Source of the DNA: JAJRZL01 sp964557855
GTDB taxonomy: Bacteria > Zixibacteria > MSB-5A5 > GN15 > FEB-12
Assembly: GCA_964557855.1 (NCBI GenBank)
Contig: CAZLBP010000020.1
Coordinates: forward strand, 4,246 to 68,245
DNA length: 64,000 nucleotides
Direction: 5' to 3'
Numbering within the stretch: position 1 is the first letter of the stretch; each line of letters opens with the position of its first letter. The notes below the pieces were generated by a model. That model saw nothing but the letters and a program-made list of their open reading frames with translations, did not search any database and was not told the DNA's origin. Of this stretch, positions 53,560 to 63,273 are shown piece by piece. A program made the position numbers and the translations under genes.

Positions 53560-55977
53560 TCACATCATATCCACCGGGTCTACATCGACTACTACCTTCA
53601 CTGCCGACGGGAGACCGAACCGACTATGTTCCTTCTCCCAGCGAGCCAGCATCTCCACCAGTTTAACGGTTTGTCTGGTTTTGATCAACAGGTGTCTCCG
53701 GAATCGGTTGCGCAGATAATAGAGGGGACAGGGCGCCGGTCCGAGAAGACCGGCCGACAGGTTCGATCGACCGATGGCCGAAAGTAAGTCCCCTTTGAAT
53801 TTCAGCGCTGCCGATTCAAGCTGTCCCTCGTTCTTGCCCGAAAGCACGATGTTTACCAGGCGTCTGAACGGGGGGTATTCAAGCGCCCGGCGGTTTTCGA
53901 TTTCGATCTCATAGAACGCTCTGTAATTCTGCTGTGCCGCAAGCGTGATAACGTCGTTCTCCGGATAATAGGTTTGAATAACCACTTCTCCGGGTTTGTC
54001 GGCCCGGCCGGACCGTCCGGAAACTTGCAGCAGTTGGGCAAACGTCCGTTCGGAAGCGCGGAAATCGGGCAGGTCCAGCATAAGATCAGCCGACAGGACC
54101 CCCACCAATGTGACACCCGGCAAATCAAAGCCCTTGGTCACCATTTGAGTACCCAGGAGCAGACTGCTTTTGCCGTCGATGAACTCAGTCAGGATATCGA
54201 ACAGTTGCCGACGCCCAACGGCGGTATCGGAGTCCAGTCTAAGCGGCACGACTCCGCCAAATAGCCGTGGGATGGCCTCTTCCACTTTCTGAGTGCCCGC
54301 GCCTACGAAGAGGAATCGGGTGCTCTGGCATGTCTCACAGCTGTCATACCGGGTCGTAATCCAACCACAGTAATGACAGGATAGTTTCTGCCCGGCTTTG
54401 TGGTAGGTCAATTTGACCTGGCAGTTGGGACACTCCGGCACCCGGCCACACTCGGCACATTTCAAGTGAGGCGCGTAACCGCGACGGTTGAGAAACAGGA
54501 TGGTTTGTTCATCTTGTTTCAGGCGACGGTCGATTTCCTTTTTGAGCGTGTGGGAGAAGTACCCCAGGTCTCCCCCGAGCCGGGCGGTCTTCATGTCCAC
54601 GATAGCCGTTGTCGGCAGGCGGGCGCCGGCCGGCCGTTGCTTGATTTCAAGAAGCCGGTACTTGCCGGATTCGGCCTGGTAATATGATTCGATCGAAGGT
54701 GAGGCAGAACCCAGAATGACCGGAATGTTGTTGAGCCTGGCTCTCATGATAGCGCAGTCCCGACCGTGGAAGCGGGGCGCGGGGTCGCTCTGCTTATAGG
54801 ACGGATCATGTTCTTCATCAACGATGACCAGCCCCAGATTCTGCAGCGGAGCGAACACTGCCGATCGCGGGCCAATGACGATATTGAATCGGCCCCGTTG
54901 AATTCCGGTGAAGCTCTGAAGCCGTTCTTTGTTCGTCATGGCGGAGTGCAGGACGGTGACGGCATCACCGAACAGTCCTTTGAAATAGGCGAGTGTCGTC
55001 CCGGCCAGCGCTATTTCGGGGGTGAGGACCAGCACCGTTCGGCCCATCGCCAGGACTTTTTGCGCCAGGCGGCAGTACACGATCGTTTTCCCGGAACCAG
55101 TGACACCGTGCAGTAAAAACGGTTGAAACCCCTGCTCCGGCGCGAGAGATTCAGCGAGCCTGTCATAGACGCTTTGTTGTTCAGCGGTCAACTTGATGTT
55201 GTCGAGATCACGCCTCGGCACCAGGTAGTCCGGGATAACGACCGGTTCATCACCGAGGACCGGTTCCAGAAGGCCGTCCTTGACTGCGGCGCGCAAATAA
55301 TAAGGGGTCCAGTTATGCGCCAGCAATTCCCGCCGTGTCTTGATACCATCGTACGGCTCCGGCTTGATCTTCTTCTGGTCGAAGTACGTCCCCCACTGAG
55401 TGGGATCGGCACATCGGTACCCGCGCAATTGTTTCGACGATGCACCGGTATCTTCCGGCCAAATTTCGAGAATCGCGCCGCCGTTGATCAGCTGTCGGAG
55501 GTATCCCTTTTGCAAAGCCTGGAGTTGGCGGAGCTCCTGCGCCGTCAGCTTCTTGCCGGGACGGTGCCGGCCGGCCACCCGATCCGGAACCGATCCGGAA
55601 TCCGTCGTCCATAAATAACCAGGACGCGCCGTCGTCTTTACGGCGGGCGGCAGCGCCGCCGCCAGGCAATCGGCCGGGTTGGCGAAATAGTACTGAGCTA
55701 TCCATTTACACAGCGCAAACAGATCGGGGGAAAAATAGCTGACGCTGTCAAGCTCCCGGATGATTTCCCTGACCCGGATATGCTGCGGCTGACGGCATAG
55801 CCCGAGGTAATACCCTATCTTGCGGCTCTGTCGGACCGGTACGAGCAGGCGCTGGCCGGGAGTGAGGTCGGTATCGGTCGCCGGCAGCTTGTAGGTGAAA
55901 GAACCATACATGGGACCACTTACGGCGACGTCGATGTAGCTTTCCTCGACCAAGACATCCAACCTATCGTTAATCAA
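53560..55977 (-). CDS. priA: primosomal protein N' (replication restart helicase)
   Basis: An 805-residue superfamily 2 helicase that reloads the replisome at stalled forks. Walker A is GVTGSGKTIVY, motif II IVDEEHDPSYKQ, and the zinc-binding arrays are CAECGRVPECPNCQ and CHYCGWITTRYDSCETC. The N-terminal 3'-DNA-binding domain begins YIDVAVSGPMYGSFTYKLP. The best start is TTG at 55977 without a clear Shine-Dalgarno sequence. A nested palindromic repeat occupies the sequence directly upstream, where the site would be expected, so the start remains uncertain by several residues. Function is secure. Confidence 0.93.
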   Translation of the reverse strand: MINDRLDVLVEESYIDVAVSGPMYGSFTYKLPATDTDLTPGQRLLVPVRQSRKIGYYLGLCRQPQHIRVREIIRELDSVSYFSPDLFALCKWIAQYYFANPADCLAAALPPAVKTTARPGYLWTTDSGSVPDRVAGRHRPGKKLTAQELRQLQALQKGYLRQLINGGAILEIWPEDTGASSKQLRGYRCADPTQWGTYFDQKKIKPEPYDGIKTRRELLAHNWTPYYLRAAVKDGLLEPVLGDEPVVIPDYLVPRRDLDNIKLTAEQQSVYDRLAESLAPEQGFQPFLLHGVTGSGKTIVYCRLAQKVLAMGRTVLVLTPEIALAGTTLAYFKGLFGDAVTVLHSAMTNKERLQSFTGIQRGRFNIVIGPRSAVFAPLQNLGLVIVDEEHDPSYKQSDPAPRFHGRDCAIMRARLNNIPVILGSASPSIESYYQAESGKYRLLEIKQRPAGARLPTTAIVDMKTARLGGDLGYFSHTLKKEIDRRLKQDEQTILFLNRRGYAPHLKCAECGRVPECPNCQVKLTYHKAGQKLSCHYCGWITTRYDSCETCQSTRFLFVGAGTQKVEEAIPRLFGGVVPLRLDSDTAVGRRQLFDILTEFIDGKSSLLLGTQMVTKGFDLPGVTLVGVLSADLMLDLPDFRASERTFAQLLQVSGRSGRADKPGEVVIQTYYPENDVITLAAQQNYRAFYEIEIENRRALEYPPFRRLVNIVLSGKNEGQLESAALKFKGDLLSAIGRSNLSAGLLGPAPCPLYYLRNRFRRHLLIKTRQTVKLVEMLARWEKEHSRFGLPSAVKVVVDVDPVDMM

Positions 55978-55980
55978 GAA

Positions 55981-56022
55981 CGGCAGGACACACCCCGCCG
56001 AAGGCGGGGCAGGACCTGCCGA
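55981..56022. repeat. nested palindromic repeat upstream of priA
   Basis: Outer GGCAGG/CCTGCC arms enclose a perfect CCCCGCC-gaa-GGCGGGG stem; it abuts the priA start codon. Confidence 0.75.
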
Positions 56023-56133
56023 GACAATCTCATGTGGCAGACGAGAAACAGCCTGCCGCTAGCTGGTCATCCGCGCTCTTCGAGCCGGCTCCAACAGACT
56101 CCCTGTCAGCTGCTCGGTTTCGCGAATCCCCTT

Positions 56134-57504
56134 TTACCCTTGCTGGAGTTCCTCGACTTTCTGTTCGGCCTTCTTTAGTTTCTCCGGCTTTTTCAGGAAC
56201 TGGTAGAGATCCTTGAGATTGAGCCAAATATCCAGATTCTCGGGTTGCAGTTCAGCAACTTTTTCGTACGCCTGCATTGCTTCTTCGAATTGGGCGAGTC
56301 TCTTGTAGCAATCACCGAGAGAAATCCAGTTTCCCGCGTCGTCCGGGTTCAATTCCGTGACGCGTTTGAATCCGGTGATGGCTTGTTCGCAGTCTTCCAG
56401 CAGGGCGCTGACGAAGCCATATTGCTCGGCAATCAACAGGTCCTGAGGGGCTAATTCGAATGCAGTCTTGAAATACGTACGCGCGGAATCGAAGGCGGCT
56501 CTCCGCTCCTCCTCCCACCTCTTGACCGCCGCGGTGTCTTCCTGGGCGCGGTACAAATTGGCGGAATCCGATGCTATCCGGGCCTGCGTATTGAAATATA
56601 ACCCGACATTGCGAAGAATATCGACGTTGGTTGGATCCAGGTCCAGCAATTGCCGATACACAAACAGAGCCGAATCATACATCTCACAGTTGTTGTAACA
56701 GATAGAGAGGTTGATGAGATTGCCCGTGTCGTCGGGGTTGAGTTCGGTATATTCCTTGAAGTACGGAATGGCGCCGCAGTATTCACCCATGTTAATGTAG
56801 TTGTAAGCGATGGGGAGCAGCAGTCCGGACTTCTTTTTGGCTTTGTCGAGGCCTTTGACCATCCATTCAATGGCATTGCGATAGTCACCTTTAAATTCGA
56901 AGGCGTTGCCGATGGCAATGTAGGGGCTGGCGTCGGTCGAATCTATCAAGAGGGCCATGTTCATATTGGCGATAACAGAATCGATATTCACGTTGAGGTT
57001 TTTGTCGATAAACGCTCGACTGGTGGAATCCGTCTCATTCTGAAGATCCTGGGACAACTCCTGAACCGTACCCAGCTGTTGATGACCGCGCCGATAGTAG
57101 TCTCGCCAGTACTTGGTCTTGGTGGAATCGGCCTGATCGAGGTATTCATCGCAGTCTTTCCGATAATTCTCGTTGATTTCCTCGTTCTGGCATACCATAT
57201 GTAACGTGTCAATGTATGCCACCATTTTCTTGACGTAGGGTCGCTTGTCGTCCAGAGTCGACGCCCCTTCCATCAGGTCGACATACACCCGGTACCTGGT
57301 GGACAACGCTTCCGCATGGTGACCGTAGTGCATGAACAGCGTATCGATCAGGTAAATCGCTTCTTCGGGCCGCCCTTCAACGATAGCTATCCGGGCACCG
57401 CTGAGATAGGCCTTGAGAGGTTTCTTCCTTTCTCGCGCATGCATACTGCCCGCTGCCAAAAGAGCGATAATAAGAAGAATGAGTATTGTGTTCAGTCGCT
57501 TCAC
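56134..57504 (-). CDS. exported TPR-repeat protein
   Basis: A 456-residue protein with a signal peptide (TILILLIIALLAAGSMHA) and multiple tetratricopeptide repeats, clearest in residues about 190-450: ASPYIAIGNAFEFKGDYRNA, GNLINLSICYNNCEMYDSAL, GNWISLGDCYKRLAQFEEA and LDIWLNLKDLYQFLKKPEK. The start is GTG, with GGAGG about 6 nt upstream. TPR proteins mediate protein contacts in the periplasm or on the membrane; the partner is unknown. The C-terminal helix is Lys/Glu-rich. It is followed 85 nt later by the upstream DUF4139 gene on the same strand, possibly sharing a transcript. Confidence 0.88.
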   Translation of the reverse strand: MKRLNTILILLIIALLAAGSMHARERKKPLKAYLSGARIAIVEGRPEEAIYLIDTLFMHYGHHAEALSTRYRVYVDLMEGASTLDDKRPYVKKMVAYIDTLHMVCQNEEINENYRKDCDEYLDQADSTKTKYWRDYYRRGHQQLGTVQELSQDLQNETDSTSRAFIDKNLNVNIDSVIANMNMALLIDSTDASPYIAIGNAFEFKGDYRNAIEWMVKGLDKAKKKSGLLLPIAYNYINMGEYCGAIPYFKEYTELNPDDTGNLINLSICYNNCEMYDSALFVYRQLLDLDPTNVDILRNVGLYFNTQARIASDSANLYRAQEDTAAVKRWEEERRAAFDSARTYFKTAFELAPQDLLIAEQYGFVSALLEDCEQAITGFKRVTELNPDDAGNWISLGDCYKRLAQFEEAMQAYEKVAELQPENLDIWLNLKDLYQFLKKPEKLKKAEQKVEELQQG

Positions 57505-57589
57505 ACGTTCCTCCTCGAATCAGAGTGTCGTTCGTTCATTTTCCTTTTGGTGAATGTACACGTTGCGTAATTTCCTGTCAACCACCGTT

Positions 57590-58939
57590 CTATTGCCGGG
57601 TAAAGCGGACCCGAAGTGTGAGTGTCGACGTGCCGTCGGCTTCGACCGGAACTTCAAAGTGTACCGTTTGTGCGTCTTTGACCGTGTGTGCATAGTTCGA
57701 ATCGATAATTTCCCAGATGCCCCAGAGTTTCTTTTCGACGATCACCGTGACGGCGGTCTTCTTGTGATTCCGCAGCTCAATTTCGAATGTGCGCTCTTCC
57801 ACCAGCTTGGTGACCTGATTGCGCTGCATCAGGCGCTCTTCAGCCACGATATCGAAGGCGGTCCCGACTTTGATATTCAGCTCTTCGTCGCGGGGGGTGT
57901 GTTCGATGCGGTCTTCACCGAGCAATATCAGGGATCCGTCGTCATCCCCCTTGAATACCCGCACTCGTCCTCCGGGCAACGGCATGCCGAGCCCCGTTTC
58001 CGAAGAATTCTTGAACTTAATCGTCACGTTGACGTCTTTGGCGTTATAGTCCGGCTTGTACATGAATTCCTTTTCAACGGTAGTGCTTGCCGGTTCAAAG
58101 AGCGAGATCTGCTTGATTTCTTTATTGGCCAGGGTTGCCTTGCGCGGCAGCGTGTAGAGATGGTATTCGAAGAACGCTTTTTCCTCGAATCCGGCTCCGG
58201 CGGCGCTTTCCAGACGCATCGCATCGGCCATCGGTTGATATTTCTTCCGGTCGGTGACCCGATGAATATCTCCGGCCACGAGCTTGAGCGTGGCGTCCGT
58301 GTACGTCTTGCCGGAGGTATTGTTTATGGAAGACCATCCCGACAGGTGCAGACTGGTTTCGTCCTCGGACAGGACGCCGATGTACTCGGCGGACCAGGTC
58401 ATACCGGAGGTTTGGTAACCCACCTTGCACTCCAGTTCGCCGGCATAGTCGGAATTGTACTTCCAGAACAGAGTCGGTCGGGTAATGAGACCTTCAGGCA
58501 AATTGGGAAAGTTGACTTCCATAATATTGCCGAGCTGGACGATCTTGATTCCGCCGGTCTTGTCTCGGAGCGTTATGGCCCCGCTGTTGTGAGCCAGCAG
58601 CTGGCCGGAGTAGATCTTGCCTTCCTTGTCAATGAGTTCAATCTGCTTGTCGATGTAGCGGGAGTATATCTGTTCGGGGCTGACCAGGTCGTAGGCATAA
58701 TTCTGCTCGAGAATCGAGACAGTCCGACCTCCGTCAATCAGGTCGAATGTAACCGAAGCAGCGTCAATCTGCGACGGTACGTCGCGAAAGGCGAGTTCAT
58801 TCGTGCCCCGCTCGAATTCGAGTTTCCGGGTCTCGCTTATCACGCCCAGATTGCTGTTGTAGACGGTGACTGCGAGTTCATCGGCCGGTACTGCCGATGA
58901 GAGCAGCAATAACGAGATCAAAACAACTGTGGCTTTCAT
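57590..58939 (-). CDS. exported DUF4139-domain protein
   Basis: A 449-residue protein with a signal peptide (VVLISLLLLSSAVPA). It shows the DUF4139 hallmarks: the N-terminal VTVYNSNLGVISETRKLE with FRDVPSQIDAASV, the central YQTSGMTWSAEYIGVL with LSGWSSINNTSGKTYTDA, and C-terminal KKTAVTVIVEKKLWG. The family is widespread, predicted periplasmic or surface-located, and without known function. GGAGG lies 7 nt before the ATG. The order DUF4139 then TPR protein on the same strand suggests one transcript. Confidence 0.88.
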   Translation of the reverse strand: MKATVVLISLLLLSSAVPADELAVTVYNSNLGVISETRKLEFERGTNELAFRDVPSQIDAASVTFDLIDGGRTVSILEQNYAYDLVSPEQIYSRYIDKQIELIDKEGKIYSGQLLAHNSGAITLRDKTGGIKIVQLGNIMEVNFPNLPEGLITRPTLFWKYNSDYAGELECKVGYQTSGMTWSAEYIGVLSEDETSLHLSGWSSINNTSGKTYTDATLKLVAGDIHRVTDRKKYQPMADAMRLESAAGAGFEEKAFFEYHLYTLPRKATLANKEIKQISLFEPASTTVEKEFMYKPDYNAKDVNVTIKFKNSSETGLGMPLPGGRVRVFKGDDDGSLILLGEDRIEHTPRDEELNIKVGTAFDIVAEERLMQRNQVTKLVEERTFEIELRNHKKTAVTVIVEKKLWGIWEIIDSNYAHTVKDAQTVHFEVPVEADGTSTLTLRVRFTRQ

Positions 58940-59075
58940 TTCTTACCTCCATAATCTTATACACCGGCCTCCTGTTTGAGCCGGTGAGCAGTTTCTGTCG
59001 CTGAGTTGGCGATGGTCTCTTGTTACTTCCATACATACAGGTCAACCATCAGGAATCTTCCCAGAAAAATGTGCG

Positions 59076-60011
59076 TCAAACTGGTCGAAAATCGGCAACT
59101 ACTTGTTTTAGGCGTACATGCACTTCATCCGGCGAGGGGTTGAGTTCAGTGGTCGTGAAACTACCGGACTGCGGTCTAATCCGTTCAAATATCTGGACAT
59201 AGAGCCGATAGATCACCTCCAGACTGAGTTGGTATCGGTCGCCTAACAACGGCAGATGCTCATCCAGAGTCGATCTCGCCCGTCTCCGATAATAGTCTGC
59301 GAAACTGCGATACCGCGACATGAGATAGCGCAAACCTTCGGCAGCTTCCGCATTTTCCACCGCCTCCAGCAAGTCCAACTGTGATAACTTTGATTCCGCC
59401 AATATGTTATCAGCAAAATAGTTAAGTCGGTTGAGCTGGTCTTTTTGGAAGTCACGCATTATGTGTACGAGATACGAAAAGAGAGCCAGGGGTCGGGCGA
59501 CACGACGGATATTGAAGGGCGGCAGCACGATGTGCTCGCCTTCAATCCCGATGGCGCACAAGTGCATGAACACCGAGGCCGGGGCGATAGCGGCTCCTTC
59601 GCAATACCTGAGAAAGACTCGAAATGAAGCAAATCCACTGTGACTAACGTCGTAGATCATGGCCTTTGCCAGCCGCTCCCACGGCCACAAGGGTATGCAA
59701 AACCGTCTCATAGTCTGAAGTAACTGCTCCTGAAAAAGATCGGTCGGCAGGCCTTTCCGGAGTGATTCGACCCAATCGTTGATCATGTCCCCGAGGCCTG
59801 CCCGTTCGTGCGCGCTGATAGAACTGGTTCCGATCTTGCGGTTATCGACGAGGTCATCAATAATGCGCATCGACCGATAGCAGGTCCGGAACGCCTCGTA
59901 TCGCTCCGGTTCCCAGAAGCGTGCGGCTATATCGAGGATGGGGTTGGTGAGGATTTTGCCGAAATCGATGTCCAGGGCGAAATCCAGGTCTGTGATGTTG
60001 TCCGATTTCAT
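59076..60011 (-). CDS. squalene/phytoene synthase family protein
   Basis: A 311-residue head-to-head prenyl synthase-like protein. The first aspartate-rich motif is DDLVD (RSMRIIDDLVDN) and the second is the weaker HIMRDFQKD, with D at both expected ends; YCEGAAIAPASVF corresponds to the YC..VAG..G segment. Such enzymes condense C15 or C20 diphosphates to squalene-like or phytoene-like products. The second motif and the absence of carotenoid or hopanoid genes nearby leave the product unresolved. I chose the ATG at 60011 since AGGA precedes it closely; the ATG at 60026 is the alternative. It is divergent from a GT4 glycosyltransferase gene. Confidence 0.85.
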   Translation of the reverse strand: MKSDNITDLDFALDIDFGKILTNPILDIAARFWEPERYEAFRTCYRSMRIIDDLVDNRKIGTSSISAHERAGLGDMINDWVESLRKGLPTDLFQEQLLQTMRRFCIPLWPWERLAKAMIYDVSHSGFASFRVFLRYCEGAAIAPASVFMHLCAIGIEGEHIVLPPFNIRRVARPLALFSYLVHIMRDFQKDQLNRLNYFADNILAESKLSQLDLLEAVENAEAAEGLRYLMSRYRSFADYYRRRARSTLDEHLPLLGDRYQLSLEVIYRLYVQIFERIRPQSGSFTTTELNPSPDEVHVRLKQVVADFRPV

Positions 60012-60094
60012 ATATCCTATTAACATACTACACCAAGCCCGGTCTGTGAAGATTTATGTTTCACGAGGATGGCCTGTTGTTTACCGTTAGGAGT

Positions 60095-61291
60095 ATGAGT
60101 GAGTCGGTTCGCTTATTGATCTTGTCGCACAACTATCCGCGGTTCCGGGGGGACTATGCGGGCGTGTTTATAGCCTTGCTGGCCAGGCATTTAGTCCGGT
60201 ATGACATCAAGCCGATCGTGCTGGTACCGCACGACGCCGGCGCGAAGGAAAAGGAGGTTTTCGATGGTGTCACCGTCTACCGTTTTCGTTATGCCGCCAC
60301 CGACGCGGAGGAGAACCTGGCCTATCGCGGAAATATGCACCAACTGGTGCTGAGTTCGGTGACGGGTATTTTCAAATTCAAGAGTTTCCTGAATCATTTT
60401 CGCAGAGCTGCTTTGGAAATCGTTCGAGAGGAGAAGATCGACGTCGTCTCAGGGCACTGGTTGGTACCGGCGGGGCTGGTCATGAAGACCATCAAGCGCA
60501 AAACCGGCCTGCCGATGGTGCTGTCATCGCACGGTACAGATATCCGCATCATGCAGAAGTACGCCCATGCCGTGTTCAAATATCTCAGGGGGTTCTGTCG
60601 CTCACTGGACCGATGGACTGTTGTCTCGAACTACCTTCGTCAAGCTATGCTCGATATCGATCCGGTACTGGAATCGACCCTGGAGGTGCTGCCTCTCCCC
60701 CACGATGAGACAGTCTTCTACCCTGATGACAGCATTGAACGCGAAGACGACTTGATTGTTTCCGTTACCCGTTTCACGGAGCAGAAGCGGGTTGACTTTC
60801 TGGTTAAGGCGATTGCGCTGGTGACGGAGAAGCTACCGTCAGCCGGACTGCAAATCTATGGCGCCGGGCCGCTGGAGAGCGAAATCCGGTCAATGATTGA
60901 CAGGTTCGGGCTTGAGCAGAAAGTGACCATATATCCTCCCATACCGCAGGAACAGCTTCGAGCGGTCTATAACAAAGCTTCCATCGTAATCCTGAACTCG
61001 CATCGGGAAGGATTCGGGTTAACGTTGTCGGAGGCGATGATGTGCGGTGCGGCGGTGATCGGGACAGCCTCGGGAGGCATCACTGACATCATCAAGGACA
61101 ACGAAACCGGTCTTCTCGTGCAGCCGGACAATGTCTCTGACTTGGCTGACGCCATAGTGCGTTTGCTTGAAGATCGGTCTCTGCGTGAGGAGCTGGCCGT
61201 GGCAGGTCATCAATATGCAACTGAGACGTATTCTTCGAGTAGTCTGGCGGCTCGGTATGCGGAGATTGTGCGGGGAGCGGTGGGGAGGTAG
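60095..61291 (+). CDS. glycosyltransferase family 4
   Basis: A 398-residue GT-B fold glycosyltransferase. The N-terminal LLILSHNYPRFRGDYAGVF and the C-terminal EX7E catalytic motif (HREGFGLTLSEAMMCGAAV) are typical of retaining GT4 enzymes; VSVTRFTEQKRVDFLVKA marks the start of the nucleotide-sugar domain. It transfers a sugar from an NDP donor to a lipid or glycan acceptor, likely in cell-surface polysaccharide synthesis. The start at 60095 fits the family N-terminus, although AGGAG is only one base before it; an ATG at 60056 would add 13 atypical residues. The substrate is unknown. Confidence 0.88.
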   Translation: MSESVRLLILSHNYPRFRGDYAGVFIALLARHLVRYDIKPIVLVPHDAGAKEKEVFDGVTVYRFRYAATDAEENLAYRGNMHQLVLSSVTGIFKFKSFLNHFRRAALEIVREEKIDVVSGHWLVPAGLVMKTIKRKTGLPMVLSSHGTDIRIMQKYAHAVFKYLRGFCRSLDRWTVVSNYLRQAMLDIDPVLESTLEVLPLPHDETVFYPDDSIEREDDLIVSVTRFTEQKRVDFLVKAIALVTEKLPSAGLQIYGAGPLESEIRSMIDRFGLEQKVTIYPPIPQEQLRAVYNKASIVILNSHREGFGLTLSEAMMCGAAVIGTASGGITDIIKDNETGLLVQPDNVSDLADAIVRLLEDRSLREELAVAGHQYATETYSSSSLAARYAEIVRGAVGR

Positions 61292-61762
61292 ACTCGTTCG
61301 CTCCCAAGATTGGCACGGGAAGGAGGAGTATGGGGTACTACTTGGGGCCGAGAAGAACACACCCCACCCGTCGGGCAGCTCTTGAACGAGCGTTGAAATA
61401 GCCTTCTGTGGCAGTTGCGGCAGGTCTTGCGAATCCACGGCAGTGGAGTCGTGTGACCTGCCGCTGTTACCAACAGGCGAGTTCCGTGTCAGGTCACAAT
61501 CCCGCATTGTGATATCAAGACCTCTCGCAGCGGTATGGAAGAATAATGAAGATAGAAAACGGCGTCTAATTTAGTGCTTCCGGGATTGCCCCAATGCGTA
61601 GTAGAAATCAGTCGGGAACGGGTTTCGTGTGTTAGGATTACCAAATGTGATTACCGGTAAATCAGTATCATACTGAGTAACGGTTTCGCTAAGCTTAACG
61701 GCATGCGGCAATCTGGAGCTAATAATGCTCACCCCGGATACGAAAGAATACGTTTCCTTTTC
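61292..61762. repeat. repeat-rich gap with large nested palindrome
   Basis: A 48-nt inverted repeat at 61417-61464 has perfect 10-bp arms GCGGCAGGTC/GACCTGCCGC and an inner CCAC/GTGG. A second unit at about 61486-61528 has TCACAAT/ATTGTGA. The rest, 61540-61762, is AT-richer and featureless to me. Confidence 0.65.
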
Positions 61763-62398
61763 TTAGTCAAAGAGGAAACGGACGTTGACTTTCAGTTGTT
61801 CTCTCAGATCGTGGGTATGCCAGTCAATTGCGTCGGGGAGCAGTATTGCTATCATGACGGGTAATTCTGGTTTACGCTTCTTGACTTGCTTATTCTTTGA
61901 AGCAATCGTATTTAGCAGAATCTGACTCAATTCCCTTTTCCTCATTCGCGAATTGGCTTCTGATTTTCGATAAGTACACTCAATACTGACAATCTTATCG
62001 CTATTCGAAATGACCCGAAGGTCGAATTCTGACTTGGAGCCGATATTCGGAGTCCATTTCACTACTTTGTGCTGAGGCAAAGAATGAACAGCGGCTCTGA
62101 ATTCAAACAACAATTCCCCGGCATGTCCCAAGCCGTTTAGATTCTTCACTACATAGGATCTTACGGCAGGATCGGCTTAATCGCTCTCAAAGAGTAGGAC
62201 GCTCACGGCAGGTGCCGCGAGTTCAATGACCGCTTCGGGAAATCGAGGCCGATGATGTACTATCCGCTTAGTCCTTTCATATGCAACGAACCGCTCATAA
62301 AGAGGGTGACCCTGATGGGGCGCGAATTGGATGCCAAGCAACTTCTTAAAGTTCTCTATCCAATCAGGGATCTCGTCGTAATTCAGAGGTTTAATCAT
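61763..62398 (-). pseudogene. AT-rich gene of unknown function split by an in-frame TAA
   Basis: A frame of 73 codons (MIKPLNYDEIPDWIENFKKL) ends at a TAA at 62177-62179; the same frame then continues, without another stop, to 61763. Together they read as one protein of about 210 residues. The second half contains EFDLRV...VSIECTYRK, which is weakly reminiscent of the D/E core of PD-(D/E)XK nucleases, followed by basic helices. The base composition is clearly lower in GC than all flanking genes, suggesting acquisition by transfer. Neither half has a convincing ribosome-binding site, and a GTG at 62149 could start the second half on its own. The fused reading is inference. Confidence 0.5.
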
Positions 62399-62418
62399 AG
62401 GAGTAGCTTGCGGCAGAC

Positions 62419-63180
62419 CTAAGGTCTCTTATCCAGCACCATCGACGAAGCCTGGGCCGTGGGGAATATGATGATCTCCGCTACCTGCACGTGCGGCGGG
62501 CGGTTGGCTATCCAGACCACGGCGTCGGCGATGTCGTCGCCGGTCAGCGGCGTGTAGCCTTCGTACGTCTTCTTGGCGCGTTCCGTGTCGCCGTGGAACC
62601 GAACCTGTGAGAATTCCGTCTCCACCAGCCCCGGATCGACCGTCGAAACTCGAATAGGTGTATTGACCAAGTCGATGCGCATCCCTTTCGTTATGGCATC
62701 GACAGCGTGTTTGGTCGAGCAGTAGACATTACCGTTCGGGTATACCTCGTGGCCGGCAATCGAGCCGATATTGATGATATGACCACCCTGGCGCTCAACC
62801 ATCCCCGGCAGCACCGCCCGGCTGACGTACAGCAGCCCTTTGATATTGGTGTCGATCATCTCCTCCCAGTCATCGACACTGGCTTCATAGATCTTGTCCA
62901 GGCCGCGCCCGAGGCCGGCGTTGTTGACCAGCACGTCGATCGCCTGCCATTCTTTCGGCAGACCTTTGACGGACGTTTCGACAGCCGCCCGGTCCCGGAC
63001 ATCCAGGGTTAGCTGAAGGCAGGAAGTATTCAGGCCATCACTGAATTTCTGCAGTCGTTCTTTGCGACGGGCGGCCAGAATCAGTCTGGCTCCCTGTGCG
63101 GCGAATTTCCTGGCGCAGGCTTCCCCGATACCGGCTGTCGCGCCGGTGACAAAGACGATCTTATTGTTCAAATCGGTCAT
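62419..63180 (-). CDS. short-chain dehydrogenase (YdfG-like)
   Basis: A 253-residue classical SDR. TGATAGIGEACA is the cofactor motif, NNAGLGRGLDK the NNAG motif, and the catalytic Ser/Tyr/Lys are in NIGSIAG and YCSTKHA. AARRKER after strand two suggests NADP(H). The PGLVETEFSQVRF segment and length match YdfG-type 3-hydroxy acid dehydrogenases, which oxidise L-allo-threonine, L-serine or similar compounds. AGGA lies 8 nt before the ATG. It lies between a broken AT-rich gene and a decayed acyltransferase but is itself intact. Confidence 0.92.
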   Translation of the reverse strand: MTDLNNKIVFVTGATAGIGEACARKFAAQGARLILAARRKERLQKFSDGLNTSCLQLTLDVRDRAAVETSVKGLPKEWQAIDVLVNNAGLGRGLDKIYEASVDDWEEMIDTNIKGLLYVSRAVLPGMVERQGGHIINIGSIAGHEVYPNGNVYCSTKHAVDAITKGMRIDLVNTPIRVSTVDPGLVETEFSQVRFHGDTERAKKTYEGYTPLTGDDIADAVVWIANRPPHVQVAEIIIFPTAQASSMVLDKRP

Positions 63181-63273
63181 ATTGTGTTCCTGTTTTGTGT
63201 GGTTATGCGTTTTGGAGAAGGTATTAGATTATGGTTGGGTTGTCAAACGCCGGCCGGCGTATCAAAGAGCTGC

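Noticed and set aside
61019..61507. Minus-strand frame overlapping the GT4 3' end
   Set aside because: It is a shadow of the glycosyltransferase and of the following palindromic repeat.
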